A stretch of DNA of 64,000 nt from Paraburkholderia elongata (GTDB taxonomy: Bacteria > Pseudomonadota > Gammaproteobacteria > Burkholderiales > Burkholderiaceae), in the NCBI RefSeq assembly GCF_013177735.1, contig NZ_WOEZ01000228.1, positions 1-64,000 of the forward strand. Direction: 5' to 3'. The position numbers and the translations under genes are program-made. Position 1 is the first letter of the stretch, and every line of letters begins with the position of its first letter. Below the pieces are notes generated by a model, which made no database searches, was not told the origin of the DNA, and was given only the letters and a program-made list of their open reading frames with translations. Of this stretch, positions 61,731 to 64,000 are shown piece after piece.

Positions 61731-61880
61731 ATGAAAACCATTCACAAAACGTTCTGGGCGGCCATGACGGCTACCAGCGTTCTGCTTGCGGCTTGCGGCG
61801 GTGGAAGCAGCGGGAGCAGCGGTGACGGCAGCTCCATCGGCTGGAACCGTTCGTCGCGTTCTGACGATTGGGTGTCTTGA
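61731..61880 (+). CDS. 49-residue lipoprotein, probable remnant of a DUF3443 gene
   Basis: A 49-residue reading frame with a lipoprotein signal (TSVLLAAC, cysteine at residue 22) followed by GGGSSGSSGDGSS and a short polar tail. It occupies, after DUF2844 copy 1, the same place that the full DUF3443 gene has after copy 2. Its start resembles that of the DUF3443 lipoprotein (hydrophobic run, then C-G-G-G). The most natural reading is that a second DUF3443 was deleted, leaving only the signal part. It may still be made. Confidence 0.6.
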   Translation: MKTIHKTFWAAMTATSVLLAACGGGSSGSSGDGSSIGWNRSSRSDDWVS

Positions 61881-62033
61881 TTAGGAGGCGGCGCCGCGAG
61901 ACGCCTGCCTCCTAACACGGTGCAGAATCGGCCGAATCGCATCGGTGTTTCCTACTCACCGTTGAGACTTTTCAGAGCCTCTCATTAATCGCCCGCAGGC
62001 AACATGCTCCGACCTGTTTTCTGGAGCAATGTG

Positions 62034-62486
62034 ATGAAACTTGTAAAGATCGTCTTGGCCGTGTCGGCGCTTTTGCCGCTCACGTCATATGCGGCGTTGG
62101 GTGGTGCACCAGGTGCGGGCTCGGCCCCGAAATCCTTGCTCCAGTCGGCAGCGCCGAATTCCTCTTCTGCGTCCATTGCGGCTTATACCGTACGTGAATC
62201 ATATGACACCGACGGCGTCAGGATTCGCGAATACGTGCTGCCTACCAATGTCGTGTTTGCCGTCACGTGGCAAGGGCCGATACGCCCCGACATGGTCGCG
62301 CTCCTTGGCAGCTACTTCCCGAACGCAGTCTCGGCCGGCGCAGGACGCGCGCGCGGCACCGGTCCGTTGATCGAACGCAACGGCGATTTTCAGATCGAGT
62401 CCGCAGGCCGGGCGGGAAACTTCTTCGGCAAGGCCGTTCTGCCGCGCCTCGTCCCCGCCAATGTCCGTGCTGACGATCTGCAGTGA
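62034..62486 (+). CDS. DUF2844-family exported protein, copy 2
   Basis: A 150-residue protein. The signal peptide MKLVKIVLAVSALLPLTSYA precedes ALGGAPGAG; the core TVRESYDTDGVRIREYVLP, VVFAVTWQGPIRPDMVALL and SYFPNAVSAGAGRAR are close to copy 1. The upstream leader (CATGCTCCGACC, then GGAGCAATGTG before ATGAAA) is also shared with copy 1, showing that the duplication included the translation start. It is followed 33 bases later by the DUF3443 lipoprotein gene. Confidence 0.92.
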   Translation: MKLVKIVLAVSALLPLTSYAALGGAPGAGSAPKSLLQSAAPNSSSASIAAYTVRESYDTDGVRIREYVLPTNVVFAVTWQGPIRPDMVALLGSYFPNAVSAGAGRARGTGPLIERNGDFQIESAGRAGNFFGKAVLPRLVPANVRADDLQ

Positions 62487-62519
62487 CACGGCGCATCGAT
62501 TTCACGGAACACAAGAAAC

Positions 62520-63902
62520 ATGACGACCCTCAATAAGAAACTTTGCTTCGCACTGCTAACGGCCAGTTTGGCTTTTTCAGCCTGCGGTGGTGGCGGTGGC
62601 GACGACGGCAACTCGAACGCGGCCAAGGACAACGAAAAGCCGGCGACGCCGACTCCTAGTCCTACGCCCTCGCCGACGCCTGCGCCGAGTCCTACGCCGA
62701 GTCCTACGCCGAGCCCGGTGCCGACTCCGGCTCCCGCTCCGACTCCGACTCCGACTCCGACCACCGACGTCAACACCGTCCCGATCCTCGTCGATCGCAC
62801 GATTCCTGGATCTTCGGTTAACATGCCGTACGTGACCGTCACCATATGCATCCCCGGCGTGCAAAGTGCAAACCAATGCGCAACCATCGATCACATGCTG
62901 CTCGACACCGGCTCGGCTGGCGTGCGCGTGATGGCCAGTGCGCTGGGCTCGGCGCTCGCCGGCCGATTACCGGCACAAACAGGTGCCACTAACGACCCGA
63001 CCGGTGGCGCACCTATCGCCCAATGCGCGACGTTCGGGTCCGGCTACACATGGGGTTCGATCAAACGTGCCGACATAACGATCGGCAGCAAAACGGCAGG
63101 CAATCTGCCGATCCAGGTGATCAGCGACGCTGCCTATCCCACCACACCGTCGGATTGCGCTTCGCGCGGCATCTCGAACATCGGTAGTACGGTATCCGAG
63201 CTCGGCGCCAACGGCGTAGTCGGCATCAGCCCTTCGCTAACCGACTATCCGCTCGCAGCACAATCCGCTTTGTCGGCTACGTACTACTATTGTCCGTCCA
63301 CGGGATCATGCACTGGCGCGCGCGTGCCGCTCGACTCACAAGTCATGAATCCAGTCGCCAACTTCACATCGGACAACAACGGCACGATCATCCGTCTGCC
63401 CGCATTGCCAGCAGGCGGCCAGGCAACCGCCGCGGGTGAACTGGTGTTCGGCATCGGCACCCGGAAAAACAACGCGCTGCCGTCGACAGCAAACGTTCTA
63501 AAGGTGGACAACAGCGGCGCCTTCAGCACGGTGTATCAGGGGCGCACGCTCACCAGCTATGTTGACAGCGGGACCAATGTGCTCTGGTTCCCGGATACGA
63601 CGATGCCGACGAACTTCAGGGACTTCTACGTGCCACCGACTACGCTCAACCTGTCCGCCACGTGGTATTCCGTCGACTATTCAGCCGTCAGGAAAACCGG
63701 TACGGTTCTTACGGTGCCGTTCTCGATCGCCAATTCGTCAAACCTGCTGGCGAGCCAGTACGCCGCCTATGACAACCTTGGCGTATTCTGGTCCGAATGG
63801 ACCTTCCTCTGGGGTTTGCCGTTCTTCTACGGCCGAGACGTGTACACCGCGCTCAGCACCGCCAAAGTCGGCACGCAAACCGGGCCGTTTATCGCGTTCT
63901 GA
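62520..63902 (+). CDS. DUF3443 lipoprotein with pepsin-like aspartic protease motifs
   Basis: A 460-residue lipoprotein. The lipobox Cys is residue 22 (AFSAC, then a Gly run). A Pro/Thr/Ser linker (about 41-82) follows. The mature domain has two aspartate motifs: LLDTGSAGVRV (Asp129) and SYVDSGTNVLWF (Asp349), the bilobal pattern of pepsin-type enzymes. NGVVGISPSL (about 231) matches the pepsin DGILGL strand, and WGLPFFYGRDVYTALS near the end matches the pepsin ILGDVFLRxYY segment. I know DUF3443 as a family of unknown function; the protease-like reading comes from these motifs. A close DUF2844 partner precedes it, and a terminator follows. Confidence 0.85.
   Translation: MTTLNKKLCFALLTASLAFSACGGGGGDDGNSNAAKDNEKPATPTPSPTPSPTPAPSPTPSPTPSPVPTPAPAPTPTPTPTTDVNTVPILVDRTIPGSSVNMPYVTVTICIPGVQSANQCATIDHMLLDTGSAGVRVMASALGSALAGRLPAQTGATNDPTGGAPIAQCATFGSGYTWGSIKRADITIGSKTAGNLPIQVISDAAYPTTPSDCASRGISNIGSTVSELGANGVVGISPSLTDYPLAAQSALSATYYYCPSTGSCTGARVPLDSQVMNPVANFTSDNNGTIIRLPALPAGGQATAAGELVFGIGTRKNNALPSTANVLKVDNSGAFSTVYQGRTLTSYVDSGTNVLWFPDTTMPTNFRDFYVPPTTLNLSATWYSVDYSAVRKTGTVLTVPFSIANSSNLLASQYAAYDNLGVFWSEWTFLWGLPFFYGRDVYTALSTAKVGTQTGPFIAF
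62655..62763 (+). repeat. Proline-rich repeat coding region in the DUF3443 lipoprotein
   Basis: A run of hexamer-like units such as AGTCCTACGCCG, CCGACTCCG and close variants encodes a Pro-Thr/Pro-Ser linker between the lipid anchor and the folded domain. Copy number may vary without loss of frame. Confidence 0.8.
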
Positions 63903-63929
63903 CGCGCCCCTAGCGTACGCGAGTGACAC

Positions 63930-63962
63930 AAAAAGGCCGGCACCTGCAATGCCGGCCTTTTG
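63930..63962 (+). terminator. Rho-independent terminator after the DUF3443 gene
   Basis: The stem AAAAGGCCGGCA / TGCCGGCCTTTT surrounds CCTGCAA and is followed by TGTCTTTC. It lies 28 bases after the stop codon. Confidence 0.93.
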
Positions 63963-64000
63963 TCTTTCTAACGGAAGAACGTGCCCTGCCCAAGCGCTAA

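Overview
The window looks like a main-chromosome segment of a Burkholderiaceae bacterium, most likely Paraburkholderia or a close relative. The base composition is uniformly GC-rich. Gene order is typical of that family: scpA-panC-panD, zapA followed by 6S RNA, holC-pepA facing lptF-lptG, and cysI-DUF934-cysH-cysD-cysN-SUMT facing cysB. The genus is an inference from protein families and gene order; no alignment was run.

Layout. 1-6.7 kb: outer-membrane assembly pair tamA/tamB (tamB runs off the left edge), a DUF3460 protein, scpA, panC, panD, a ParA-like ATPase and a hotdog thioesterase. 6.7-8.5 kb: a Fic protein with an AbiEi-like N-terminus, preceded by five operator-like repeats spaced exactly 24 bp. 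8.5-9.4 kb: an empty stretch and a DoxX protein. 9.5-22.9 kb: a cobalamin salvage, assembly and uptake locus. cobQ faces cobU-cbiB-cobD-btuF; a second Fic-like gene follows; then comes a minus-strand operon btuB-btuC-btuD-cobT-cobS-cobC, read from a sigma70-like promoter through a cobalamin riboswitch.

23-35.8 kb: a coiled-coil protein with zapA, 6S RNA, an EVE protein, a SIMPL protein, lgt, a LysR regulator facing ilvD, a cytochrome c, DUF2486, holC, pepA, lptF, lptG and a short CbiX-type chelatase. 35.9-36.7 kb: no gene; two copies of a roughly 205-bp repeat in inverted orientation. 36.8-45.3 kb: assimilatory sulfate reduction (SUMT for sirohaem, ATP sulfurylase CysDN, APS reductase, sulfite reductase), with cysB divergent and an orphan amino-acid-type binding protein after it. 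45.5-49.5 kb: an RND efflux pump whose membrane-fusion partner is visibly broken.

49.5-63.9 kb: a small unknown protein and a J-domain protein. Next is a LacI-controlled sugar ABC import operon with a sugar isomerase-type and a Gfo/Idh/MocA gene, then pcm, a rhodanese and a TolC-like channel. The window ends with a duplicated module of DUF2844 proteins, a 49-residue lipoprotein remnant and a DUF3443 lipoprotein that carries the hallmarks of a pepsin-like aspartic protease.

Most unusual items: the two Fic-family genes with different operator arrays (one has lost the Fic catalytic histidine), the pepsin-like DUF3443 lipoprotein with its duplicated DUF2844 neighbour, and the decayed efflux adaptor next to an intact pump.
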